Source: Artemia franciscana (Eukaryota > Arthropoda > Branchiopoda > Anostraca > Artemiidae). Taken from it: a DNA stretch of 64,000 nucleotides. This document shows positions 33,261 to 43,608 of the stretch, in pieces. Made by a program: the position numbers and the translations under genes. The notes below the pieces were generated by a model. The model made no database searches, was not told where the DNA came from, and saw only the letters and a program-made list of their open reading frames with translations. The stretch lies in NCBI RefSeq assembly GCF_032884065.1, contig NC_088864.1:16124409-16188408 (forward strand), given 5' to 3'. Numbering within the stretch: position 1 is the stretch's first letter; each line of letters starts with the position of its first letter.

Positions 33261-34480
33261 AGTGACGTCATCATTGAGTTTTTTCAATGCAGAAAATGTT
33301 GATGTGAGTGTTAAACATGGTTACTATGAACAATTTTACCTACAACAACCGCTCTCTGAAAGCATTCATTTTCAAATTTATTCCAGTGAAGACTATTTCA
33401 TGGATCTGACTTCCAATTTTATAGATTTTGCATGTAATAGTAAAAAAAAAATAATCCAACAGTCGAAACCCAAGTGCTGCAGAGGGGTTATCATATGAAT
33501 GTTTTGTACTACACACTTAGTTTAGACAAATCAGTGACTACATAAATGAAACATTATTGAGCACTAACAACAATCTTACAAACTACTGCAAGTTACATAC
33601 TATTTATGTTGATGACTCCAAAGTTCTATTAGAAATTGAGGGACTTTGCCATTGGATATGAATATAAAACGGACACTGACTCTACCAATATACTTCGAGA
33701 GGTGACAACTAGTGATTTACAATTTTGGGAAAATAAATCATGAAACGTTTAATTATACCCAAATGGTTGCCTCCCTATATGAAGATTGACATAAAGTTAC
33801 ATGGCACCGTCCACTTTTGTTTTGCGAAATGTACTTGCCGGACGCGCCTGATACAACAATCTCTCTCACTTTAGCAATACTTCATGTACGAACACATCAG
33901 GTTATGAGTTCTGTTGCTTTGGCAATTGAAAAACTAGAAGTCAGTGGACATAATATCAAGCTGCTCGTTCCTCACATAATGACGAATCAACGTCGTATGG
34001 CCACGGGCTCACGTACTTACACTGACTCTTCATTTACGAATGGTGAAATTCATTCAAAACATGCTTTGGCGTTTGTAAAAAGTGCTAGTGCTGTAGGAAC
34101 ATGGACTAATTCCCCACACAAATTTGGAATGTCCGGACTTTCCTTTCTTGCGTGTGAAGTAAATGAAATTCCATTCTACAATCTATCTTTTGATAAATAA
34201 TGCAGGACCTATATCAATTGACAATGCAATCCCTAGATCAAGATTCACAACTATTGGAAAATGGTATAACCAATACAATGTTTGCAAAAACTCATGGTAT
34301 CATTGTACTCAAGACATGAGTGGTGTCCGAACGGTTACCGTACGTTTAGAGTGTACCTTTACCCAGCCATAGCATTAATCTCACTAAATCAATTTGAAAC
34401 CTATTGGGAAATTACCATTACCATTGGGCATGATGGTAGTGCTCTATTAGATTTGGCATCATGACCACAAATCAAATAAT
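33250..34480 (+). pseudogene. Polinton/adintovirus-like capsid protein, frameshifted
   Basis: At least three consecutive frames (about 33262-33498, 33817-34200, 34163-34480) correspond in order to the start, middle and end of one capsid protein of the 'F54H12.2-like' group. Recognisable points are the 'HFQIYSSEDYFMDL' region near the start (counterpart of the SGSGEDYIDL-type motif) and 'VALAIEKLE' plus 'PHKFGMSGLSFLACEVNE' in the middle. Frameshifts near 33500-33800 and at 34190 break the gene. I cannot say by eye whether the family is the hexon-like or penton-like component. It would have formed virion shells; here it is a fossil. Confidence 0.6.
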
Positions 34481-34669
34481 CAATGTATTCAACTTGAATC
34501 TGTACATGTCCAAATTCAAAATGTATTGTATACCTCGAATTTCCTTGAGCACATTCATGACGCTGTCGATAGCATTATCATTATTGTTTGTAGCCCATCG
34601 AGTGTAAAGACGGGTGTTTGATCAATCTTGAGCATTCTGGACGCCTCACATCAAACATTTCCTTGAGCG

Positions 34670-34885
34670 AAGTGGAAAATCTATTATTGAACATCGGAAG
34701 CGAGTAGAAGATTTATCGACCAAAAGCTGTGGTTTTTATGCACTACCATATTCTATATTTCGATGTCGTTGCTATACTTACAGTCAATTTCTCAGCATTT
34801 ATGTAGACAATCCTCGATTGAATGACTTCATAGTGGAAAATACCCTGTCTTACCTGAATAGTATTGATTTTGGTGCCCTAAGAAT
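34670..34885 (+). pseudogene. Adenain-type cysteine protease, C-terminal fragment
   Basis: One frame here reads 'STKSCGFYALPY' and then 'NPRLNDFIVEN'. A Cys in a CG-[FY]-[YF]-A context followed about 30 residues later by an 'N-DxxI' ending fits the C-terminal half of the adenovirus/Polinton capsid-maturation protease, where that Cys is the nucleophile. The His-containing N-terminal half is not recognised upstream, so the fragment is incomplete. AATAAA at 34883-34888 could be its poly(A) signal. Confidence 0.5.
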
Positions 34886-34956
34886 AAAGTGTTTTAATAA
34901 TGTTTGTAAATTTGTTTATTAATAAAAGATGCATACACAATGAAAGTCTTTATCTT

Positions 34957-35094
34957 TTAAATTTCTTCTTCTACGCGTCGGTGGTCATCACCGACGAGTT
35001 GTGATGGCAGATCATTGGGGATCAACTTGAACTGATCTTGGCGTGCAAAGTCAGGGTCACATTTTCTACAATGTAATGCGATCTTTTGGTTCAT
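34957..35094 (-). CDS. Small Cys-containing ORF in virus-like element
   Basis: 45 residues from ATG at 35094 to TAA at 34957, with a 'CRKC' pair near the start and an acidic end. Too short to classify. Listed because it is the terminal member of a minus-strand run that faces the capsid/protease module. It may be the tail of a longer decayed gene. Confidence 0.35.
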   Translation of the reverse strand: MNQKIALHCRKCDPDFARQDQFKLIPNDLPSQLVGDDHRRVEEEI

Positions 35095-35127
35095 TTTGTA
35101 AAATTCACATGTTTCATTTTGCCTATT

Positions 35128-35325
35128 TCAAGCGTTATCAGATACGGTATTCTCGTATGAAGAATCACTTTCTGTAACAACCAAATAAAAATCAATAGGC
35201 TTATAATCATAGTAGCCATTGTCTTCGCAGCGATGACGTATGTTCAATAACAAACCATACTCCTTTGTTTTTCCAACAATTAAAGCGTAGACCAGGTTCT
35301 TCCTCCCAAAACAATTTAAAACCAC
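35128..35325 (-). CDS. Unrecognised ORF in virus-like element
   Basis: 65-residue frame (first ATG), no motif known to me, mixed hydrophobic and charged, acidic Ser-rich end. It is on the same strand as the zinc-finger and CARD-like frames, with spacings below 300 bp, as in a compact viral gene block. Confidence 0.3.
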   Translation of the reverse strand: MVLNCFGRKNLVYALIVGKTKEYGLLLNIRHRCEDNGYYDYKPIDFYLVVTESDSSYENTVSDNA

Positions 35326-35404
35326 AACGATACCAGTGTATTAAAAATAAACTGAAATGACGTATAGGTTTTTTCCAATCATATTGGGGTAAGTATTTTT
35401 CTAT

Positions 35405-35645
35405 TTATTTTTAGTAACAAGCGGAGCATATGAAATCTTCAGTGTGAGAGTCACAACCCTATTCAAGACAAGAGTCTTTAATTTGCACTGCATATCCTCT
35501 ATGCAATACATATGAATTGCATAATCTACACTTTTCGTCATAGTCATCAACAATAGTGAAGCTCTCACAGGATGACCAGCTGCCCAATGTATGCAAACAT
35601 ATTGGACATGAGTAGAACATTTTTTTACTGTTGACTCTGTCACTG
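35405..35645 (-). pseudogene. Zinc-finger-like ORF, interrupted
   Basis: In one minus-strand frame (about 35615-35405) Cys pairs occur as 'CPIC', 'CRLC' and 'CSAC', with further single Cys and His residues between, a cross-brace-like pattern of unknown family. An in-frame TAG splits it before the last pair. A longer frame in another phase has no such pattern. Could be a viral regulatory protein; no function assigned. Confidence 0.4.
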
Positions 35646-35860
35646 CTAAATAGAGACTAGGATTGTTCTTTTTACTTCTAGGGAGAGATAGAGAGAGAGA
35701 GAGAGCAGGAGTAATAAAATGACATCAGACTTCAAAATCAATTAAACCTATTTGGACAGGTTTTTTTTAAATTGTTGATTCATTTATTGTTGTTATGAAA
35801 AACAGAGGCTGAAAAATCGTTCGGATAGAATATTAAATCAACATAGAAAAACTTGAATGT

Positions 35861-36190
35861 CTAGGTAGTGTTCAAAAGCAAATTCACAATATCATTTTGT
35901 TTTGTTTCGATTAGTATGTCAATAAATTGAGTAAATGTGTTTGGCCCGCGACGCATAAGCATCATACAATAATCCAAAGCTGAAGACTCATCTTTCATGA
36001 TATCGTTGAGCAGTCTGAGATAATTTCTTTTCTGAACCGATAACTTTTTAAACATCATTTTTCATGCTGAAAAATATTCAAACATTTTTCCAAAGTCACA
36101 AGATTCCACATGATCTTTTGTCTCTCAAATTCATTCCTATTTTAATTTTGACACTCTCACTGCTGATTACAGACTAACTAACGAAGCCAA
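35861..36190 (-). pseudogene. CARD-like domain ORF, frameshifted
   Basis: The frame 36058-35861 (65 residues) ends with 'RRGPNTFTQFIDIL' followed by 'ETKQNDIVNLL', which closely follows the last helices of caspase-recruitment domains (RRG-x-AF-x-x-F-x-x-x-L and a closing helix ending in LL). Upstream in a different phase (to about 36150) is a helix-like 'NLVTLEKCLNIFQ' that fits the first helices, so the domain appears complete but split by a small indel and stop near 36062. CARD proteins assemble death-signalling or inflammasome complexes; a viral copy could act on host apoptosis. Whether it is viral cargo or a host retrocopy is open. Confidence 0.5.
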
Positions 36191-36885
36191 AGAATGAGAT
36201 TCTTTCTACTTCGAGTACCCCCTCCGTCGCCTATTGATTCCCTAGAGTGAGGAGTGGATTCAGATCATTGTCTTCAATATATTTAACCGATGCATTTAAT
36301 CCATCTTGTACTCAATGTGCATAATTATATTCACTTTTGCTGCAAAACATTTGACGAATTTGATTCAGTATACCACATCTTGGTTGACCGCGCTCTTTCC
36401 AAAACTGGAACTACAGCTTTACTTAGCCAGATTTTGGGACGATACCAAGAGGAAGACGGGCCAGTGGAAAAGTTATTTTTTCTGCCTTTAATACACTGAC
36501 AAATTTGTGCACAATAAATATCCAATAACAAAGGCACAACAACTTTGGTTGTGGTTCCACATTTCACGCCAAAAACTGAGCGGAAGACGAGAATTTTTTG
36601 CTAGACTTTTTTGCAGAATTTGATCTGAACTGTCTATAAAAAGTGGGCGGCTAATTTTATCCCAATCCCGATTTTTTATTTTCAGTTGAGTCCTTTAATA
36701 GCTCTATGATGTTTCAGTGCCCCACTAGCAGTGAAAAAAAGAGGATATATTAGTGATATCCATTCAAAAGTGATTTTCCTCGTTGCTCAAACCAGAGGAC
36801 CTGTAAGGTTTTCAGTCATGTTCCAAAAAATATGGGGATCTAAGGGGATGAAAATCGTGGTCGATTTAGGTGGTAGAAATATATG
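36191..36885. other. Flank of virus-like element, unresolved
   Basis: Overlapping frames on both strands (36290-36567) have no recognised motif. A TATA-like 'ctataaaaagtgggcgg' lies near 36636. Confidence 0.3.
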
Positions 36886-36889
36886 TTCC

Positions 36890-37260
36890 TCAGAAAAGAA
36901 AGAGAACTAATGTAAAGTAAAAGAAAGGGAACAGTAAATTAAAAAAGAATAGGGATGAAAAGAAGAAAAATGAAGGAAAAAATAAATAAAAAGTGTAAGA
37001 AAACAAAGGAAAAAAGAAATAAGAATAACTAAAGAAAGGAGAAGAAAAGAAAGAATAGAAAAAGAGATAAGGAAGAAGGTCAAAAGAAATAAAATTTCTT
37101 TGAATAGATCTAAGAAAGTAAAACAAGATAAAAGGAAGTGAAGAAAGAAAAGCAATAGAAAAAGAAGAAAGGCAACAAAAGATAGAAATAACATTCTAAA
37201 GGAGATAAAAAGAAAAGGAATGATAAAAAAGAAATAAAAGAAGTAAAATAGAATTGTCAA
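36890..37260 (+). repeat. Purine-rich low-complexity tract
   Basis: Almost pure A/G on the + strand. The Phe/Leu-rich open frames on the other strand are compositional artefacts. Confidence 0.9.
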
Positions 37261-38905
37261 CATGTAATAGGAGTACAGAGAAAATTTTCTTTATTTTTAC
37301 AGCGCAAAAGAAATAAGAAAATGTGTTCTGATATAAAATGAAAATGTAAATAATGAGATCCCCAGAAATATACTGGAATAAGAAAGGGTCAAACTAAAAC
37401 AATTAAAATCATATCAAGGATGAGAAAAAATTTTCTCTTCACTTATTCTCAACAAAATATCCATAAAATCTAAAACACCCCATTTGACATTCGAAACAAA
37501 AAGGATTTTAAAGCGGGGAAAGGCTATTTTTCAGTAGTAGATGTTTTTCTTTAGACATTAAGGCTATGACGGCTGGTGAAGAGGCATGTATTCTATGAGC
37601 CGTAACCTTCAACAAGTAGGCATTATTTGCAGTCTCTTAAATTTTCAAACAAAATTCTATATATTTAAACTTCCGAACTTATCAGATTTTATTATATATA
37701 TCAGAGAATCAAGTAGCAGAATCACTCAAATATGACATCATATGCGAAAAGCGATTGTTCTTCCTACATTTTCTAGCATTTATTTTGGAAGTATTTTATT
37801 TTTTCTGGTGCCCTTTTCTAGAAACTTAATTTTTCTCAGCACCCTTATTCTGTTCGTTTTGTTTACTTTTTTTTAAAATAATCTTCGCTATTCGTAGCTT
37901 GTTTGAATAATAAACAGCAAAAAAAAAAACAACAACAAAGTTTCCGATGAACGGAAGGACGAAGTTGAAACTTAAAATGAACAAAAACTAACAGTCTTAA
38001 ACCCGTTCAGTATCTGTCTGTAAAATTGGATACAAATCTTTGATTGCGGCTAGCTTCCTCCTTGACCTCCTTAGGAAGATGCTAAAGATAGATGTGAATC
38101 TAGTTAGCCCAGCTCACTTAGGTTCATTTTGCAAGTAAAGATAGACACGATAGTAAGTGGTTAAAAGTTCAAAATGGCCAATAAAAAGCATCTGGACACG
38201 AATGCAGATTGAATAAGAGACTAAGACTGATGGCTTAAAGTTAAAGGATAACAATGAACATTTCTGGGTATTTTACCAAGAAATAAATTGGCAGGCTCTT
38301 AATAGAATATGGCTATCCCACCTTTTTAATTTTTACCCCTTCAGCCAGATGTGTGATTCGAGAAGACGACCAACAAAACGGAAAAGGGGTAAATTTAGAA
38401 ATTATTAAAGCAAGAGTAAAAGCATAATTTATTGTCGATGAGTGCTAAACACTAGGCTGAACCGGGAAGGGAGTCCCGGAGAAGTCACCCCTAGCCACCT
38501 GGTCACTTAACTTTTTGAAAACATTTTAGTGTCTGGCCAAGGCGAACAAAAAAAACAAAAATTCTCGAGATACTGTTTCAAAAAGGTACCCTCTTTAACT
38601 GATTCTTTGGTAGCTCTAATTGCTCCTTGTGCTGATTAGTTTCTACAAATTCCATTACGCCCAGAAATCCAATAGATAGCAACTTTTCGTCTTTCATACG
38701 CGTAAAGTGATACCATCTTCTTTAAAAGCAAAAGCCATTCCTTGCTACTTGAGACTTAAGTTTTTTAAATTATGTTGAACATTTGAATATCAAATCAGTT
38801 CAAATTCTCGGCAACCTTTCTATATTCAAGACCCAATAGCACAAAAGTAGGCTTGTAGAGCACCCAAATTTAACGAAGCTGTTTTGCTTTCCACTTCTTT
38901 GGTAC
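37261..38905. other. Intergenic AT-rich DNA
   Basis: Contains a short dispersed repeat (37965-38040, related to 32500 and 42370). No gene. Confidence 0.4.
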
Positions 38906-38910
38906 ATCCT

Positions 38911-40377
38911 AGCTTTTGAAGGCATTTAAGCAATTATTTTCCATATTTTAACGTTTGCTTCATATTTTTAATATTTTCCAGGGCTTATGGGTCGAGGCTT
39001 TGAGAGTTTAAGAGACTACTTTTCATATTTTAATATATTTTTCATTATTTTCCCCGGGTTTAATAGATCCAGGACATACTAGCTTTTAAGAGTCTTAAGG
39101 AATTATTTTCCATGTTTTAACATTTTTTCATATTTTGATATTTTCTAAGGTCTATGGGCCGAGGTTTTGAGATTTTTGAGGAAATTATTTTTCATATTTT
39201 AATATATTTTTCATATTTTTTTCCATTATCTTCCCTGGTTTAATGGATCCAGGTCATAAAAACATTCAACCTCGAGAGTAGAGTGGCGCAGCGATACAGT
39301 TTCCACACATATCTGGGGGAGGGGCATTTAAAGCAAGTCCATATTAGCTTTTGAGGGCATTTAAGGAATTATTTTCCATATTTTAATGTTTGCTTCATAT
39401 TTTTAATATTTTCCAGGGCTTATGGATCGAGGCTTTGAGAGTTTTAAGAGATTACTTTCCGTATTTTAATAGATGTGTCGTATTTTTCAATATTTTCCAG
39501 GGTTTAGTAGATCCAGGGTATGAAAATATTCAACCTCGAGAGCAGAGTGGCACAGTGATAGCGTTTTCACACACATCTGAGGGCCATTTTGACTACGGAC
39601 ACTCTAGCTTTTGAGGCATTTAATCAATCATTTCCCATCTTTTAACATTTGGTTCATAATTGTATATTTTCTAGGACTTATGAGCCGAGGCTTCGGGAGT
39701 TTTAGTAGATTATTTTCCACCTTTTAATATTTTTTCATTGGCCCTGGTTTAATAGATGTAAGCAAGAAAAAATTCAACCTCCAGAGCAGAGGGGCACAGC
39801 AATACCGTTTTCACACAAATCTAGGGGCAATTTTGACTAAGAGCATACTAACTATTGAGACTTTTCAGCGATTGTTTTCCACTTTTTACATTTGTTTCAT
39901 ATTTTTAATGTTTACTAGGGTTTATGGGTGGATTTTTTTTAGATTTTTAAAAGATTATTTTCCATATATTTTTTTTTTCATTATTTTCCCTAGTTTAATA
40001 GATCTAGGGCAAATATTTTTTCAGCATTTCCCCGGGTTTATTAGATCCAGTGCATGAAAAGATTCAACCTTTAGAGTAGAGTGGTGAGGGGATTCGGTTT
40101 TCAAACACATTTTTGGACAATTTTGACTAAAAGTATAGGAGCTTCTGAGGGCTTTAAGCAACGATTTTCCGTATTTAATATTTGTTGCTTATTTTTAATA
40201 TTTTCTAGCGCTTATGGGTCGAGGTTTTAAGAGATTATTTTACATATTTAATTTGTTTTCATATTTTTCATCATTTTCTCGGGTTTAACAGATTCAAGGC
40301 ATGAAACAATTCAATCCCAAGAGCATAGAGGTAGAGTGATAGACAGTGATACCACTTACAAAACATAAATAAGCTCT
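38911..40377 (+). repeat. ~260-bp tandem units, tRNA-iMet-like; left foldback arm
   Basis: Six units start near 38911, 39081, 39346, 39606, 39849 and 40140. Typical unit order: 'agcttttgagggcatttaag', 'ttattttccatattttaa', a 'cttatgggtcgaggcttt' phrase, 'gggtttaatagatccag', 'attcaacctcgag', then 'agcagagtggcacagtgata' and a T/C-rich end. The last element matches the 5' half of initiator tRNA-Met (AGCAGAGTGGCGCAGTGG) including the A box; clear examples are at about 39275, 39541 and 39787. The open frames in this array follow its periodicity. Confidence 0.8.
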
Positions 40378-41171
40378 TAAAAAATAGTTAAAAATTCTTA
40401 AATTCTTTAAAAAATAAAAAATAAAATAAATGATTTTTGTAAGAAGTATTTTGGATTTTGTTAGAACTCTTTACATTTTGTAAGAACTATTTTTGTTTTT
40501 TAAGAAAAACTTTGGACTTTGTCTGAACTTTTTGTATTTTATAAGAACTATTTTGGATGTTGTTAGAATGTTTGTGTTTTGAAGCAATTATTTTGTAGTT
40601 TACAGCTCTGTTAGAACTATTTTGGATTTGTGTAAGGTATTTTGTATCTTGTAATATCTGTTTTGTAAGAGCAATTTTGGATTCGTTTAAAGCTTGTTCT
40701 ATTCTGTAAAAATTATTTTTGTTTTGTAAGAACTATTTTGGATTTTTTTTTTGTATTTTGTAAGAACAAGTATTTTGTATTTTGCAACAATTATTTTTTA
40801 TTCTTTTAAAACTATTTTGGATTTGTGCAAAGTATTTTTGTATTTTGTGCGAATAATTTCAGTTTTTTAAGCAAATATTTTGGATTTTATTGAAACTTTT
40901 TGTATTTTGTAAGAATTATATTTGTTTTGTAAGAACTATTCTGGATTTCCTTTGAACTTTTTTATATTCTTTAAGAACCGTTTTTGATATTGTTAGAATT
41001 TTGTCTTTTGTAGCAAGTATTTTGTATTATGCAGCAGCTGTTTTTTATTCTGCTAGAACTATTTTAGATTTTGTGTCAAGTATTTTCGCATTTTTTAAGA
41101 ATAATCTTCGTTTTGTAAGCAGTATTTTGGATTTTGTTAGAACGTTGTTCTATTTTGTATGAATTATTTCT
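40378..41171 (+). repeat. T-rich ~40-bp minisatellite (foldback loop)
   Basis: Diverged repeats of 'ttttgtaagaactattttgg' plus 'attttgttagaact', about 20 copies. Confidence 0.85.
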
Positions 41172-41685
41172 GTTCTGTAAGTGGTATCACTGTCTACCAC
41201 TGTGCCACTCTGCTCTCGAGGTTGAATTCTTTCATGCCTTGGATCTATTAAACCCAGGAAAATGATGAAAAAATATTAAAACATGGAAAATAATCTCTTA
41301 AAACTCTCAAAACCTCAACTCATAAGCGCTAGAAATGATTAAAAACATGACAAAAATATTGAATATGGAAAATAATTGCTTAAAGCCCTCAAAAGCTAGA
41401 TTACCCATGGTCAAATTGTCCCAAAATGTGTATATAAACGGTATCACTGCGCCACTCTGCTCTCCAGGTTGAATTTTTTCATGCCCGTGAGATAATAAAT
41501 CCGGGAAAATGATGAAAAATACTAAAAAATATTAAAACATGAAAAATAATCTCTTAAGACTCTAAAACCTGGGCCCTTAAGACCCTCGATCCATAGATCC
41601 TAGAAAATAATAAAATATGAAACAAATGTTAAAGTAAGGAAAATAATTGCTCAAAGCTCTCAAAAAACTAATACCAAGTTTTTAC
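41172..41685 (-). repeat. Right foldback arm of tandem units
   Basis: Inverse of the left arm, two units long. 'gtggtatcactgtctaccac' at 41181 faces 'gatagacagtgataccac' at 40337. 'ccactctgctct' segments (41204, 41452) are reversed copies of the tRNA-like piece. Confidence 0.85.
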
Positions 41686-43440
41686 CGAGAGATCAGAATA
41701 AATTCTTTTTTTTTGATGTTTTAATCTATATAATTTCTTATTTGTTTAGGGCTTTATTGGATCTTATCTTATCCCTTTTCTTTACAGGCCTAGGAGAATT
41801 GAGGGAATTAAAACAATATGCCTAATGCATGCTTAATTAAATATTAACAAATCTTCATCTATCTAAAAATAAAGTCAATGAAACCTTGTCTTAGCAAATT
41901 GGGCTCCAAATATTTTACTGGCAGCATTTTTAATCACACCATACAGTATTATTGTACCTTTTAGGAGATTACTGGTTTCTGAAAGGTAGGAGTCTGATCT
42001 GCCAAATAACCTGCTTTAACAAAACTATTAACGTTTTTTGACAAGTTTGAACCAGCCTCCTCGGGCTATGCTACAGCAAAAATCTGCTATTTTCTTGGCT
42101 TTGCACAGCGACGGTTTTTTATCAACAATTCATAGCAAGTAATGTTGATTGTTGCAAAGAGGTTTTTTTATGGAAATAAAGCAGAGACGTATCCAGTATT
42201 TTTTTTAGGAGGGGGAAGGGTTAAAAAAAAACTCTAAAAGTTGCATCAAAAAATTGTTTATATGCAATTTGTACATTTTTACGAGCCGGATAAATATTTT
42301 AAGGGGTCAAACTTCCTACCCTGCCACTTTCCCGGATACGGTCTTGAATTAAAGACTGAATGTGGAACTTAAAACGAATAAAAATTATTGTTTGGCAGCT
42401 TATGCGATACATATCTACGAAACTATTTCAAATAAACTGAATATTGGCATTTCGCTATATTTGTAGACTTCTAAAAAATAGTGTTGGAAGGAAATTACTC
42501 ACTAGATCGTTTCTAGAAAAAACGTTGCACAACTGCTGCATCTATAAAAGCGAATCAATTAAAAGCAGCTATTTTCCAGAATCTACATTTTTTATTTATT
42601 TATTTATAATGTGAAAGGTATGGTCTCTTCTTGTTACGCATGTCTCCACTCACGAAGCTGGGAAACTTTCAGCGAAAGTCTGGCAGCTTTTTGTTGATGG
42701 ACAGAATTTTTGCTAATTTTCAACAGAGCCTACATTAACAAAAAGGAATAAAGCCAATGAATAAGATCAAAGTATGGCTATCAGTGCGTTTCAGCTCCTC
42801 CTATACTCCCCGAAGTATGAAACGTAAGATATACGCTTTTCCAAAGATAAAAAAAGACCACAGAGCTAGAGTTAGGTTTTTTCTCGGGAGGGGGCAAATT
42901 TAGACTTTGCCGCCCCTTGCTATACCATCAGTATTGTTTTTACCCATAAATATTAAAACTTTAGCATGTTTTGCCGCCCTCGGGGCATACCACACAGGGC
43001 GCTTGCCTCCTAGATCTGACCCAGCCCTATCATAGTTTAATCCCTCTTTTCCCTTTAATCCCAACCCCATCAACTCAAATTAGAACCCTGCATATGTTCG
43101 GACAGACACCCCAAGAATTGTACATGCTGTTTTGAAGTTCTGAACACCTTATTTGAAAAAAATGTTACATTTTGAATGAAGAAAATGGTAACTTATGAGT
43201 AACTTCTTTTTTTTTATCTACAGAACTAATGATTTAACTCTGATTTTAAACAACAGATATGGTGGATTATAAAATCACTTATTTGATAAAATGCCTAAGA
43301 GTTGATCAGAACTCGGGAAACTATCAAATATTGGAAATTTTCAAACGAAGGAAACAAAATACATTCACAGCCACAATCCGTTATCTCAGTAAGGACCCAT
43401 ATCAGATATGGCTGTGGTTGCAAGAAAAAGATCGGCGGTA
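41686..43440. other. Intergenic DNA, repeat fragments only
   Basis: A dispersed repeat fragment (42360-42480) matches 32500 and 37965. Otherwise nothing gene-like. Confidence 0.4.
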
Positions 43441-43608
43441 GTTTAGGTCTATCGGGAGCAAAAAGAAAGCAGGAAAACTCAGAAAAAGCATTGGAAATTA
43501 GCTGGAACAACATTTGGAAACATTTTAGGTGCTAAGAAAGGGAAAGAAAAAGGGGCTTTGGTGAAGATGAGCAAAATTACAAGTAAAGCCAATGAAAAAC
43601 CTATGAAA

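Larger units (their letters stand above)
32728..36060. mobile_element. Degraded Polinton/adintovirus-like element (endogenous virus-like)
   Basis: A block of frames that together match the structural module of Polinton/Maverick elements and adintoviruses. On + are a small core-like ORF (32830-33260), a capsid protein of the family often annotated 'F54H12.2-like' (33250-34480), and the C-terminal part of an adenain-type cysteine protease (about 34680-34880). On -, converging on them, are short zinc-finger and CARD-like frames (36190-34957). All are broken by frameshifts or stops. I did not find DNA polymerase B, integrase, packaging ATPase or terminal inverted repeats, so boundaries are unknown and the copy is presumably incomplete. 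Family assignment comes from recognised sequence style, not a search. Confidence 0.6.

Noticed and set aside
36890-37263. Two long Phe/Leu-rich frames on - that look like membrane proteins
   Set aside because: They are the complement of a purine-only tract and overlap in different phases.
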